This document shows, one piece after another, positions 7,341-14,779 of a stretch of 41,485 nt of DNA. Position numbers and translations under genes: made by a program. The stretch's first letter is position 1. Each line of letters starts with the position of its first letter. The notes under the pieces are model-generated. The model saw nothing but the letters and a program-made list of their open reading frames with translations. It did not search any database and had not been told where the DNA came from. Source of the stretch: Chloroflexota bacterium (GTDB taxonomy: Bacteria > Chloroflexota > UBA6077 > CF-72); assembly GCA_016191465.1 (NCBI GenBank), contig JACPOP010000004.1, positions 17,975-59,459 of the forward strand, written 5' to 3'.

Positions 7341-8136
7341 CGGTCTCACCTCCGACGTCGGGATCCGGGGTCAGGTCGACCACGAGCGCCGGGCCATCGG
7401 CCACGGGCTCGGGGGTCACGACCTCCGACTCCGCGGGCTCCTCCGGGATGGGTGTCCCGGCCGGCAAGTCCGTGATCGCCAGCCCGGCCATCTGCGCGAC
7501 GACCTGGCGGAGGGTCCGCCAGTAGGGGTCGTATTGCAGAGACAGGGCGGCGAGCGGGTCGCGCCGGGAGCGGGATGCCCAGGCCCGGAACCCGCCGCTG
7601 AAGGGCAGCGGGTGCCGGCGGAGGTCCTGGTTGAAGCGGCTCGCCCAGAACGCGCCGATGAGCGCGTCGACCCGCTCGCCGACGCTCCTGCCTGCGACTC
7701 GCACCGATCCGAGGCAGACGACACCGTCGTCGCTCGTGTTCGGCAGGGTCGAGCACAGCAGCGTCGCGTCGAGCGACGCGATCGGCTGCGTCCGGAAGTA
7801 CGTGGACAGCCCCTCGATCTGGTCGCCGATCGTCGAGACGACGAAGACGACGTACGGCACGGCGAGCCGATAGGTCGTCGGCTCGCTGTCGTGACGGCGG
7901 CTGGCGTGATACTCGATCGTCCGCCGCGACGGGGGCTGCTCGACGACGAAGACCGATCGATCGGTCGTCCCCGAGCGGATCCAGAAGCGGCAGCCAGTCG
8001 GCAGCCGGGGGGTGGTGGCGACCTGTGCTGTGGTGAGCTCGGTCAGGAGGTCCGGGAGAGTCACCTCCCGGTCGATCACCTCGGTGACCAGGCTCACGAG
8101 GTCGCCCTCGATGCGCAGGAACGTGCGCGATTGCAT
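7324..8136 (-). CDS. E2-like ubiquitin-conjugating-fold protein
   Basis: A 270-residue protein whose centre matches the E2 (UBC) fold: a beta-strand block ending in YRLAVPYVVFVV (90-100), then LPNTSDDGVVCLG (131-143), which parallels the eukaryotic HPN...G.xCLD active-site loop with N133 and catalytic-type C141, and a following helix GERVDALIGAFWAS (153-166). The C-terminal 50 residues are acidic and Pro-rich, probably flexible. The ATG at 8136 has an AGAGGAG Shine-Dalgarno; the frame remains open upstream but that part overlaps the Ubl gene in another frame and is not coding. It should accept the Ubl from the E1 as a thioester. No E3-like gene is seen. Confidence 0.85.
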   Translation of the reverse strand: MQSRTFLRIEGDLVSLVTEVIDREVTLPDLLTELTTAQVATTPRLPTGCRFWIRSGTTDRSVFVVEQPPSRRTIEYHASRRHDSEPTTYRLAVPYVVFVVSTIGDQIEGLSTYFRTQPIASLDATLLCSTLPNTSDDGVVCLGSVRVAGRSVGERVDALIGAFWASRFNQDLRRHPLPFSGGFRAWASRSRRDPLAALSLQYDPYWRTLRQVVAQMAGLAITDLPAGTPIPEEPAESEVVTPEPVADGPALVVDLTPDPDVGGETDAIAS

Positions 8137-8225
8137 GGCGGTCGGGCTCCTCTCTGCTGCGGGAGCCCGGGGCCGGGTGGGAGGATCCACCGGCTCCGGG
8201 CATCCGCGTTGGCTGACGTCGCGGC

Positions 8226-8462
8226 TCAGCGGCCCTTGACGCCGGCCTGCTTCTGGAACTCGATCTCGTCGCCCGGGCGGACGACGTAGTCGTCCTGGAC
8301 CCGTTCGCCGTTGACCGACACCGCGGCGTCGCGCGGGATGTTCAGGACCTGCTCGAGGACCTTCCAGATCCCACGGATGGACTTCCCGGCGAGATCGAGA
8401 TCGAGCTCGTTCACGCCGTAGATGACCTTCGTCGCTGGCGTCGTTGCTTCCATTGCCTGCAT
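8226..8462 (-). CDS. Ubiquitin-like beta-grasp protein, first gene of the Ubl operon
   Basis: A 78-residue beta-grasp protein (ThiS/MoaD/ubiquitin superfamily): strand TKVIYGVNELDLDL, helix GIWKVLEQVL, then VSVNGERVQDDYVVRPGDEIEF, where NGE and PGDEIEF are typical of the turn and last strand. The C-terminus is GVKGR rather than the usual GG, so the last Arg probably has to be removed, plausibly by the JAMM protease, to expose a glycine for activation. The ATG at 8462 has GGAGG ten bases upstream; a second ATG three codons on is possible. It opens an operon of E2, JAMM and E1 genes, which argues for protein conjugation rather than thiamine or molybdopterin synthesis. Confidence 0.85.
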   Translation of the reverse strand: MQAMEATTPATKVIYGVNELDLDLAGKSIRGIWKVLEQVLNIPRDAAVSVNGERVQDDYVVRPGDEIEFQKQAGVKGR

Positions 8463-9174
8463 GGCTCAATTGCCTCCGTGTTCGGGGTGCCGCTCACTTG
8501 AGGCGGAACCGGGCAGGCAAGGCAGTCGCGGCACGCTGCCTCTGATCGATCGACGAGGATCGGCCCGGGTCCGGCGCGCAACTGCTGTTAGCACCGACGG
8601 GCGCGCTCGCCGCCGGCTCAGAGTCGTCCTCGGTGGACATCACCTCCGTTCCGGCGCGGACGTAGGTCCGCCACCCGAACGAGCGAAGCCCGGATCGGAC
8701 GAGCACTGGCCGTCGACGAGGAGCCCCGAAGATTCGAGCCGGTCACGCCACCGCCCACGAGGAGCGGAGCGCCAACCGGTGGTCGGATCGTTCGAGGAGG
8801 TGTCCTCGGGGACGGTCGTCTCGGCCCGGCCGGAGCTCCACCCATTCGGGTGAGCGACTGGCGCGCCTCGCCATCGATCGCGCATCGAGAGAAGCGCGAT
8901 TAGCAGCGTCTACGTGTGGTTGGAAAGGTGCGGCTATCGCCGCGGACCGCTCTGGATCCCGGCGCCGGCGCTGGATGGGTCGCGGCGGTCGCCGCGCGGA
9001 GCCCGTGCCGGAGGGCTCCTCCACTACCCGATCTGGGCGATGGCGGCGGCCGGGACCCTGCGAGGTACGACGCTCTTCGGCTCCGGCCGCCTACTCAGGA
9101 CCCTACCGCTCACTACCGCGTCTGTGAAGTAGCGTTCAGTGTATGATGTTGTGTAGTTAGTCGGGGGTATCCAG
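8463..9174. other. Intergenic stretch with no convincing gene
   Basis: This 710-base region holds the leader of the Ubl operon on the minus strand and the upstream flank of the older IS21-like element on the plus strand. Short open frames exist on both strands but none has a recognisable family. The least bad is a 48-codon minus frame from an ATG at 8640 to 8494, with GGAGGTG abutting the ATG, probably too close. I found no clear -35/-10 pair for the operon. It is listed so the gap is not read as unexamined. Confidence 0.5.
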
Positions 9175-9222
9175 ATGAAAGCGGCCATCACCACCGTGTC
9201 CGATAACCTGGCCCGCGCTGCC
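9175..9222 (+). pseudogene. istA: 5' fragment of the older IS21-family istA (split by insertion)
   Basis: An ATG at 9175 opens MKAAITTVSDNLARAA, ending at the insertion point of the younger IS21-family element. Joined to the sequence after 13863 the frame continues without a break into RTSVGWPLPDGLDDAQ, giving the standard IstA segment TVSDxLARAARxxxGWPLPDGLDDAQ. The final CTGCC (9218-9222) is the left copy of the 5-bp target duplication. Most of the N-terminal helix-turn-helix is missing, so the older element was probably already truncated. Confidence 0.75.
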
Positions 9223-9228
9223 TGTCAA

Positions 9229-9244
9229 GGGACAGCAGGATCTG
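9229..9244. repeat. Left 16-bp target duplication of the ISNCY-type element
   Basis: GGGACAGCAGGATCTG here is identical to 10648-10663 and abuts the left inverted repeat of the inner element. The motif is part of the IS21-family element's own end, so the inner element inserted into the tip of the outer one. Confidence 0.9.
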
Positions 9245-10647
9245 TGTGGAAGGACAGCGACTTTGTCCCAGTTAAGGGGGCAGCGACTTTGTCACCCTCG
9301 AATCCATGGAGACGAGGGAGGCAATCACATTGGACGAGCACGCTCAACGGCGCCTGGTGGTGCTGATGCATGTTCTGGCTGGTGAGACAGGTCCGGCGAC
9401 TCGTCGAGCGGTTCCGGCTCGAGGGTGCCGCGGCGCTGCTCCACGGCAACCGCGGCCGGACTCCGGCCAACCGGATCGGCGAGGCGATGCGCAGCCGGAT
9501 TGTTGAGCTTGCGACGACGACCTTCGCCGGCTTCAACCCGGTCCACCTGGCCGAGACCCTGGCCGACGAGAGCGAGATCGCCCTCTCGGCCAAGACGATC
9601 CGGCGGATCCTCGTCGCCGGTGGCGTCCCGGCGGTTCGAACGAGGCGACCCCGGAAGCACCGCAGCCGGCGGGAGCGGATGCCCCGGGCGGGCATGCTGC
9701 TCCAGGTCGACGGCAGCCGTCACGACTGGCTCGAGGGCCGGGGTCCGATGCTGACCCTCGTCGGCGCGATCGACGACGCGACCGGCATCTTCACCGGCGC
9801 GACGTTTCGGGCCCAGGAGGACGCCGCCGGCTACTTCACGGTCCTCGCCCAGACCGCCGTCGGGTACGGCCTGCCGGTGGCGCTGTACTCCGACCAGCAC
9901 GGCATCTTCGTCAAGAACCCCAACCGGCCGCCGACGCTCGCCGAGCAGCTCACCGGCAAGCGCAGCGCGACCCAGGTCCGACGCGCGCTCGATGACCTCG
10001 GGATCGGCTGGATCGGGGCGCTGAGCGCCCAGGCCAAGGGCCGCATCGAGCGCGGCTGGGGGACGGCCCAGGATCGCCTCCGCTCGGAGCTGCGGCGGGC
10101 CGGGGCGACGACGATCGACGACGCGAACACCGTCCTGCCGGGCTGGCTGCGCCGCCACAACGATCGCTTCGCGGTCCCGCCCGGCGATCCCGAGCCGGCG
10201 TGGCGGCCGTGGCCCGCCGGGCCGCCGATCGAGGCCGTGCTGTGCTTCCACTACCCGCGCCGGGTCGCGCCCGATGCGACGCTCAGCTGGGAGGGTCGAG
10301 CCCTCGCCCTGCCGCCGCGGGCCGATGGCCGTTCCTGGGCCGGCGCCGGCGTCATCCTCCAGGAGCGGCTCGACGCCAGCCTGTGGGTCGGTCACGCCGA
10401 TCGCGACTATCGCCTGGCCGAGGCACCACCGACGCCGGTCACGCTGCGGGCCCGTCACCTCCGACGGGAGCCGCTCGCCGATCTCGTCGCGGCGTCTCGG
10501 CCCGAGCCGCGGCCGGCCCTGCCCTCGGCGGCGACGGCCGCTCCGGGCAATCGTGATCCGAACCATCCCTGGCGCCGCTACGCTGCGGTCCGACCGCGGT
10601 GACAAAGTCGCTGTCCCGCTATCGGTCAGAGTCGCTGTCCGTCGACA
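9245..10647 (+). mobile_element. ISNCY/IS1202-type insertion sequence
   Basis: A 1403-bp element bounded by long inverted ends. The left end reads TGTGGAAGGACAGCGAC and the right end, reverse complemented, TGTCGACGGACAGCGAC (15 of 17 identical). Further in, GGCAGCGACTTTGTCAC (left, about 9279-9295) and its partner GTGACAAAGTCGCTGTCC (right, about 10601-10618) form a second inverted block, so each end carries two copies of a GACAGCGACTTTGTC-like motif. Exact 16-bp direct repeats flank it. Long duplications are known for the IS1202-related group of ISNCY. The single transposase gene reads left to right and appears damaged in its HTH. Confidence 0.9.
9306..10602 (+). pseudogene. ISNCY-type transposase with damaged N-terminal HTH
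   Basis: From an ATG at 9306 the frame reads METREAITLDEHAQRRLVVL, then MHVLAGE, and loses homology. The conserved continuation RQVRRLVERFRLEGAAALLHGNRGR lies in the next frame from about 9385. Between them roughly 15 residues of the expected helix-turn-helix are absent, consistent with a small deletion that also shifted the frame. Translation from an ATG at 9370 would give 410 residues lacking that HTH. The DDE core is complete: D in LQVDGSRHDWLEG, D in ALYSDQHGIF, E in KGRIERGWG. The stop TGA (10600-10602) lies at the inner edge of the right inverted repeat. I infer a transposase that is probably inactive or impaired in end recognition. Confidence 0.75.
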
Positions 10648-10663
10648 GGGACAGCAGGATCTG
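10648..10663. repeat. Right 16-bp target duplication of the ISNCY-type element
   Basis: A second exact copy of GGGACAGCAGGATCTG directly follows the right inverted repeat and runs into the CTGAACACTGG repeat of the surrounding IS21-family end. Confidence 0.9.
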
Positions 10664-10736
10664 AACACTGGCGGACACGACAACTGAACGCCGGCGGCCA
10701 CGAGACCTGAACGCCCACGGCCATGAGATCTGCACG
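10661..10736. repeat. Tandem 23-bp repeats, left end of the IS21-family element
   Basis: Three consecutive 23-nt units begin CTGAAC at 10661, 10684 and 10707, with a partial fourth (CTGCACG) at 10730. The middle unit starts CTGAACGCCGGCGGCCACG. They mirror units at the other end of the element (13772-13839 on the opposite strand). Multiple terminal repeats of this sort are the usual transposase-binding sites of IS21 elements. Confidence 0.85.
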
Positions 10737-10817
10737 GTTGAACCTGTCGAGTTTCAATGCCCGCGCAGAGCGGGTTCCGGATGATGCTCCGAACAACCGA
10801 GCCGACGAAGCGTCGCG

Positions 10818-11206
10818 TCAGTGGGTCCGCCGGGGCGTGCTGGAGAGCACCCGCTTGACCTCCGCCAGGTCCTTCGAGGAGAGTCTCGCCTCCCACAGAC
10901 CCTCGCAATTCGCGCGAACATCGGCGGGCAGCCATGCCGCGGCGTCCTCCCACATCCAACGTTCATCGAACAGGTGCTCGTAGAAGGCGACACCTGCCGC
11001 GTTCCAGAGCGGCTGTGATCGCTGACGCGCGCACCACTCTGCAAGCCGTAGATCGCCCGAAGCCGGGTCTCGTCGTTTGCACGGTGCGCCTCCCGGACGG
11101 CGGGCAGCAGGTCGAAGAACAGCCGGTAGATCGTGTAGTCCGGCTGGTTCATCTCGTCCCGTAGGTCCGGGAACTCCTCGATCGCTCGTCGTCGCCATGT
11201 CGCCAT
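10818..11206 (-). pseudogene. Passenger gene of the IS21-family element, frameshifted
   Basis: From an ATG at 11206 the frame reads MATWRRRAIEEFPDLRDEMN and continues with QPDYTIYRLFFDLLPAVREA up to AIYGL. It then leaves homology-like composition, while LAEWCARQRSQPLWNAAGVA followed by FYEHLFDERWMWEDAAAWLP continues in the neighbouring frame to the stop at 10818. A single missing base near 11043 accounts for this. The restored protein would be about 128 residues, acidic and helical, of a small uncharacterised family; I cannot name a function. It lies downstream of istB on the same strand inside the element ends, so it is cargo of the transposon. Confidence 0.6.
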
Positions 11207-11307
11207 CGCGCGCTCATCTTCCCATCCGGTCGGTGACGGCCAACCGGCTTTTCTGACGCACGAGCAGCGCCGACGGACCGTTGACAACAAGAACCGACAC
11301 TCGGCGC

Positions 11308-12210
11308 TTAAGTCGGCTCGTCGGAGTCGCCGAACGCGAGCCGGATGACACCTCGGCCCTCGATCGCCTCGGAGAGGCGGTGCGACTGACCCTCCGTGAC
11401 GATGACATGGGCGTGGTGCAGCAACCGGTCGACGGCAGCGGTCGCAAGGCCCTTCGGGAAGATCGTGTCGAACCGGGCCGGGTGGAGGTTCGAGGTCAGG
11501 ATCAGCGAGCGGCGCTCGTACGCGGCGTCGACGAGTCGATAGAGCGCCTCGGCCTCGTCGGCACCGGCGGGTAGCAGGCCGATATCGTCGACGACCACGA
11601 GCTCCGAGCGGACGATCCGCTCGACAACCTTGCCGGTCGATGCGTCGATCCGCGATCGGGCGATCGTCGCGGTCAGCGTCTCGAGGGTGAACCAGCTCAC
11701 CCGGAGGTCGCGGTCGATCGCGGCGTGGGCGATCGCCTCGGCGAAGTGGGACTTGCCGGTTCCCGACGGCCCAACCAGGACGAGGTTCTCGGCTCGGCCG
11801 ATCCAGTCGAGCGTTCGGAGGGCCCACTGGGCTTCGCCCTGGATCGCCGACGCTTTCGGATCCCAGGCCTCGAACGTCTTGCCGGACGGCAGCCGCGCGG
11901 TCTTGCGATGCATCTCGCGGGTCGAGCGGTCACGGCCGGCCGCCTCTTCAGCGAACAGGACCTTGAGCACCTGGGCGTAGTCCCATCCTTCCTCCCGGGC
12001 TCGGGCGAGGATCGCCGGGCCGGCCTGGCGGACGTATCGCAGCCGGAGCCGGTGCAGCAGGCGGGCCAGATCGAGCGGCAGCGGCTGCGGTTCGACTGGA
12101 TGGAGTCGGGGCGGCAGCTCGCGCCAGCGGGCGAACTCGTCGCTCGCCTCGGCGCCCTGGAGACGGCCACGGGTCTCGTATGGGTCGTGGGCTGGCCCGT
12201 GGGCTCTCAT
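11308..12210 (-). CDS. istB: IstB-type ATPase of the IS21-family element
   Basis: A 300-residue AAA+ ATPase of the IstB/DnaC type: Walker A VGPSGTGKSHFAEA (about 148-161), Walker B LVVVDDIGLLP (about 208-218), sensor-1 LILTSNLHP (about 236-244). IstB forms ATP-driven oligomers on target DNA and stimulates the IstA transposase. The N-terminus of about 100 residues is the usual IstB adaptor region. Its ATG overlaps the istA stop by 4 bases (ATGA), the normal IS21 arrangement. The gene is intact, whereas istA is not. Confidence 0.92.
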   Translation of the reverse strand: MRAHGPAHDPYETRGRLQGAEASDEFARWRELPPRLHPVEPQPLPLDLARLLHRLRLRYVRQAGPAILARAREEGWDYAQVLKVLFAEEAAGRDRSTREMHRKTARLPSGKTFEAWDPKASAIQGEAQWALRTLDWIGRAENLVLVGPSGTGKSHFAEAIAHAAIDRDLRVSWFTLETLTATIARSRIDASTGKVVERIVRSELVVVDDIGLLPAGADEAEALYRLVDAAYERRSLILTSNLHPARFDTIFPKGLATAAVDRLLHHAHVIVTEGQSHRLSEAIEGRGVIRLAFGDSDEPT

Positions 12211-13693
12211 CGTCCGACAAGCTCCCAGGCCGATTTCCCCGGCTGGAGCGTGTCATCGGATCGCTCGAGAGGCTCGCGTGGCCGATCGCCCATGAGCCGG
12301 AGGTGGTCGACGATCGACTCGAGTCCGCCGTCGGCGAACCGACCGGCCTCGGCCGCGAGCCCGAGGGCACGGTCGACTTGGTCCGGGCCGACAAGTGCGG
12401 CGAGCTCGGTCGCCCGACGGATCTTCGTCCGGATCCGCTCGGCACCCGATGCCGCCGCCAGGATGAGCCAACGCTCAGCGCCCTCGCCGAGATCGAGGAA
12501 CGCAGTCTCGTCCGGACTGGCGGCTTTGGGCCGCGGATGGAGCGGGTCGGTTCTGCGCTCGGGATAGTGGGCGGGATCGATCCGGGGATTGCCAGGCGTC
12601 GTCAGTCGGTGGCGGGCGACTTCTCTGGCGCCGGCCGGGCCACGGTGGACGACAACAAGCTCCTCACCGTCAACGCGGACCCACACGCGCTCCGTGACCA
12701 GCTCGTGGGGCACCGAGTACCGCGCCGAGCCATAGCGGATCGTCGACTCGTCGTCGACCACCCTCGTCAGACCGAAGGCGACGGTGTACGGCTCATCGGG
12801 CACCGGGTGAAGGCGTTGGCGCTCCTCGGCCAGGAGCTCGATCGGCGGTCGGCGGGTCTCACGATGCTCACGAGCGTTGACCTGGTCGCAGAAGGCGTCG
12901 CAGGCGCCACGGAGGTCGGCGAACGACTGGTACGCCGGCAGGAGGTTGGCGTCGGTGGGAACGAGGTCGGCCTTGGCGATCTTCACCGTGCTCTCCGAGC
13001 CACCCTTGGAAGCGGGGTCGGCCGGGACGCAGGCGTGGATCTGAAGCCCGTAATGGCGACCGGTGGCGACCAGCACCGGGTGTTTCACCGCGATCCCGGC
13101 GACCCGATCGATCGTGACCGTCCGCTCGTTGTCGGTGAGTGCGTACGTCGGACTGCCGCCAAATCGGCGGAGGGTCTCGTCCAGGCAGGCGATGACTGTC
13201 GGCATCGTCCGGTCGTGAGTCGGAATGACGACCCGGAACCGGCTCCAGGCAAGCCAGGCGCACCACAGCAGCGTCTCCTGCCGGCCGATCCGCGGCCCTT
13301 GCCCCAGTCGAACTGGAGCCACATGCCAGGCTCAGGGATCCACGGTCGGAAGACCCGTCGATGACCGGCTGCGTACGCCTTCTTGGCCTGGGCAACGGCT
13401 CGTCGGGTCGTCCGTTCGGAGCCTTCGAAGCCGAGCGTCCGCAGCTTGTCGTGGACGACATCGGCCCGGACCTTGCCGTGAGATCGCTCCACCCACTCTT
13501 CGACCTTGGCCAGGTGCTGATCGATGAGCTGGGACCGCCGGGTCGTCTCGGTTGATGGCCGGCCGATCGCCCGCAGGCGCACGTACCTCGCGACCGTGTT
13601 CGGCGAACAGCCGGCCAGCTCGCTCGCCGCCCGCAGGCTGCCCGTCAGGTCGAACGCTTCAAGGATCTCCACGGCCTCTCCGGCAGACTTCAC
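12207..13693 (-). pseudogene. istA: istA transposase of the IS21-family element, frameshifted
   Basis: The first part runs from a GTG at 13693 (AAGGAGG six bases upstream) and contains the HTH SLRAASELAGCSPNTVARYV and the start of the DDE core WLQFDWG. It then loses sense at about 13300, and the frame beginning GPRIGRQETLLWCAWLAWSR carries the rest: a second acidic residue in YALTDNERTV, a GGSES glutamate, and a C-terminal beta-barrel region with RYSVPHELV. One base lost in the GGGG run at about 13304 would explain it. The loss lies inside the catalytic domain, so no active IstA can be made unless it is a read error or is rescued by frameshifting, which IS21 is not known to use here. Confidence 0.8.
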
Positions 13694-13771
13694 CACGTCC
13701 CTCCTTGGTTTCTGGGTTCTCAGCAACCCCAGTGAACCGGGAGGGACGCGTCTTCATCTCAAGGCGTGCAG

Positions 13772-13858
13772 ATCTCGTGGCCGCCGGCGGGCAGTTTTCG
13801 TGGCCGCGAACGTTCAGGCAGATGGCCGCCCGCGTTCAGGATTCCATGGCCGCTGTCA
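13772..13858. repeat. Tandem repeats, right end of the IS21-family element
   Basis: Reading the minus strand from the tip there is a 19-nt terminal segment (13840-13858), then units of 22, 23 and 23 nt (13818-13839, 13795-13817, 13772-13794), each starting CTGAAC or CTGCCC and holding a GCGGCCA core. These match the opposite end in order and spacing and mark the istA-proximal terminus. Confidence 0.85.
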
Positions 13859-14470
13859 CTGCCAGAACCAGTGTCGGCTGGCCGCTGCCCGATGGCCTCG
13901 ACGACGCCCAGCTCAAGGCCCGCCTCTTCGCCAAGGCCGAGCCGCCGCCATCGGCGAGCCGGCCGTTGCTCGACTGGCCGACGGTCCAGCGCAGCTGCGG
14001 CGACAGGGCATGACTTTCCAGCTGTTGCACATGGAGTACAAGGAGCGCCAGCCCTCGGGCTACCTGTACACCCAGTTCTGCCGCCACTACCGGGCCTGGG
14101 CAGCGCCATCTCGACGTGGTCATGCGCCAGGAGCACCGAGCCGGCGAGAAGCTGTTCGTCGACTTCGCCGGCCGGACCATCCCGATCACCGACCCCGCGA
14201 CCGGCAGATCGCGGCGGCCCAGCTATTGGTGGCGGTCCTCGGCGTCGAACTACACGTATGCCGAGGCGGTGCCCAGCCAAGAGCTGCCGCACTGGATCGC
14301 CGCGCACGTCCACGCCTTCTCCTTCATGGGCGGCTGTGCCCGGCTGATCGTGCCGGACAACCTCCGCTCGGGCGTCACCCGGGCCCACTGCCACGAGCCG
14401 GACACCAACCCGACCTACGCCGAGATGGCCGCCCCTTACGGCGCAGCGCGGTGGCGGCCTTCCAGACCGC
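13859..14470 (+). pseudogene. istA: 3' part of the older IS21-family istA, heavily frameshifted
   Basis: After the right copy of CTGCC (13859-13863) the interrupted istA resumes: TSVGWPLPDGLDDAQLKARL, then, in a second frame from about 13995, GMTFQLLHMEYKERQPSGYL followed by YTQFCRHYRAW. A third frame from about 14110 gives LDVVMRQEHRAGEKLFVDFA and later SNYTYAEAVPSQELPHWIAA and LIVPDNLRSGVTRA, with a further local shift around 14205-14250. The sequence matches the IstA DDE core (FVDFAG, VPDNL) and stops near 14470 before the catalytic glutamate region. At least four indels and a missing 3' end show an old, dead copy of a different IS21 subgroup from the inserted element. Confidence 0.8.
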
Positions 14471-14655
14471 AAACTCGTAGGGCTGCGCAGGCACGATCGC
14501 GGCCGTGACGCGGATGTCGCAGCCCTCGCCGAGGAGTCCGTGCGGCACGCTGCATCAGACGTCCTGGTCCTCGGCGACCTCGGGCCCCAGCCGGTGCGGC
14601 TCCCCCGGCGGCCGATCTGCTGGAGGCAAGGTTTGAGGGGTCCGCAGGATCCTGC
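14471..14655. other. Non-coding flank between dead IS and transporter promoter
   Basis: No gene family is recognisable here. The stretch begins where istA homology ends and runs to the promoter of the ABC-transporter operon. It marks the border between the mobile-element region and the catabolic cluster. Confidence 0.4.
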
Positions 14656-14689
14656 TTGACGAATTGGCCGCCATTTATATGATGAATAG
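14656..14689 (+). promoter_or_regulatory. Predicted promoter with overlapping operator, ABC-transporter operon
   Basis: TTGACG (14656-14661), a 16-bp spacer and TATGAT (14678-14683) make a good sigma70-type promoter about 95 bases before the binding-protein gene. The -10 lies within ATTTATATGATGAATAG (14673-14689), one of five copies of a motif shared with 20371, 25410, 26297 and 34659. A protein bound there would cover the -10 element, so repression by the GntR regulator encoded at 23551-24318 is a reasonable inference. Confidence 0.6.
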
Positions 14690-14779
14690 CGAAATCGGTT
14701 CGGACCTTGGGTACCGAGGGGACGAGGATGCCTGGCGACCGGACGATGGTCACTAGACGAAAGTCGAGGAGGAGATGGC

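Larger units (their letters stand above)
9223..13858 (-). mobile_element. IS21-family element, interrupted by an ISNCY-type element
   Basis: The element is defined by matching ends. On both sides a 19-nt tip (TGTCAAGGGACAGCAGGAT at 9223-9241; reverse complement of 13840-13858 beginning TGACAGCGG) is followed by about three 22-23-nt repeats of the type CTGAACGCCGGCGGCCACG. CTGCC flanks it directly as a 5-bp target duplication (9218-9222 and 13859-13863). It carries frameshifted istA, intact istB and a frameshifted passenger gene, all on the minus strand. Subtracting the inner element and one copy of its duplication leaves about 3217 bp, long for IS21 because of the passenger. With istA broken it probably cannot move on its own. 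Confidence 0.88.

Noticed and set aside
8226-8462. ThiS or MoaD sulfur carrier for cofactor synthesis
   Set aside because: The C-terminus is not GG and the operon carries E2-like and JAMM genes but no thiamine or molybdopterin genes.
8494-8640. Small 48-codon gene leading the Ubl operon
   Set aside because: The Shine-Dalgarno abuts the ATG, composition is shadow-like and no family is recognisable; left as a possibility in the gap entry.
9325-10959. Minus-strand open frame of 544 codons across the ISNCY-type element
   Set aside because: Antisense to the transposase DDE core; composition typical of a GC-rich shadow frame and it crosses the element's end.
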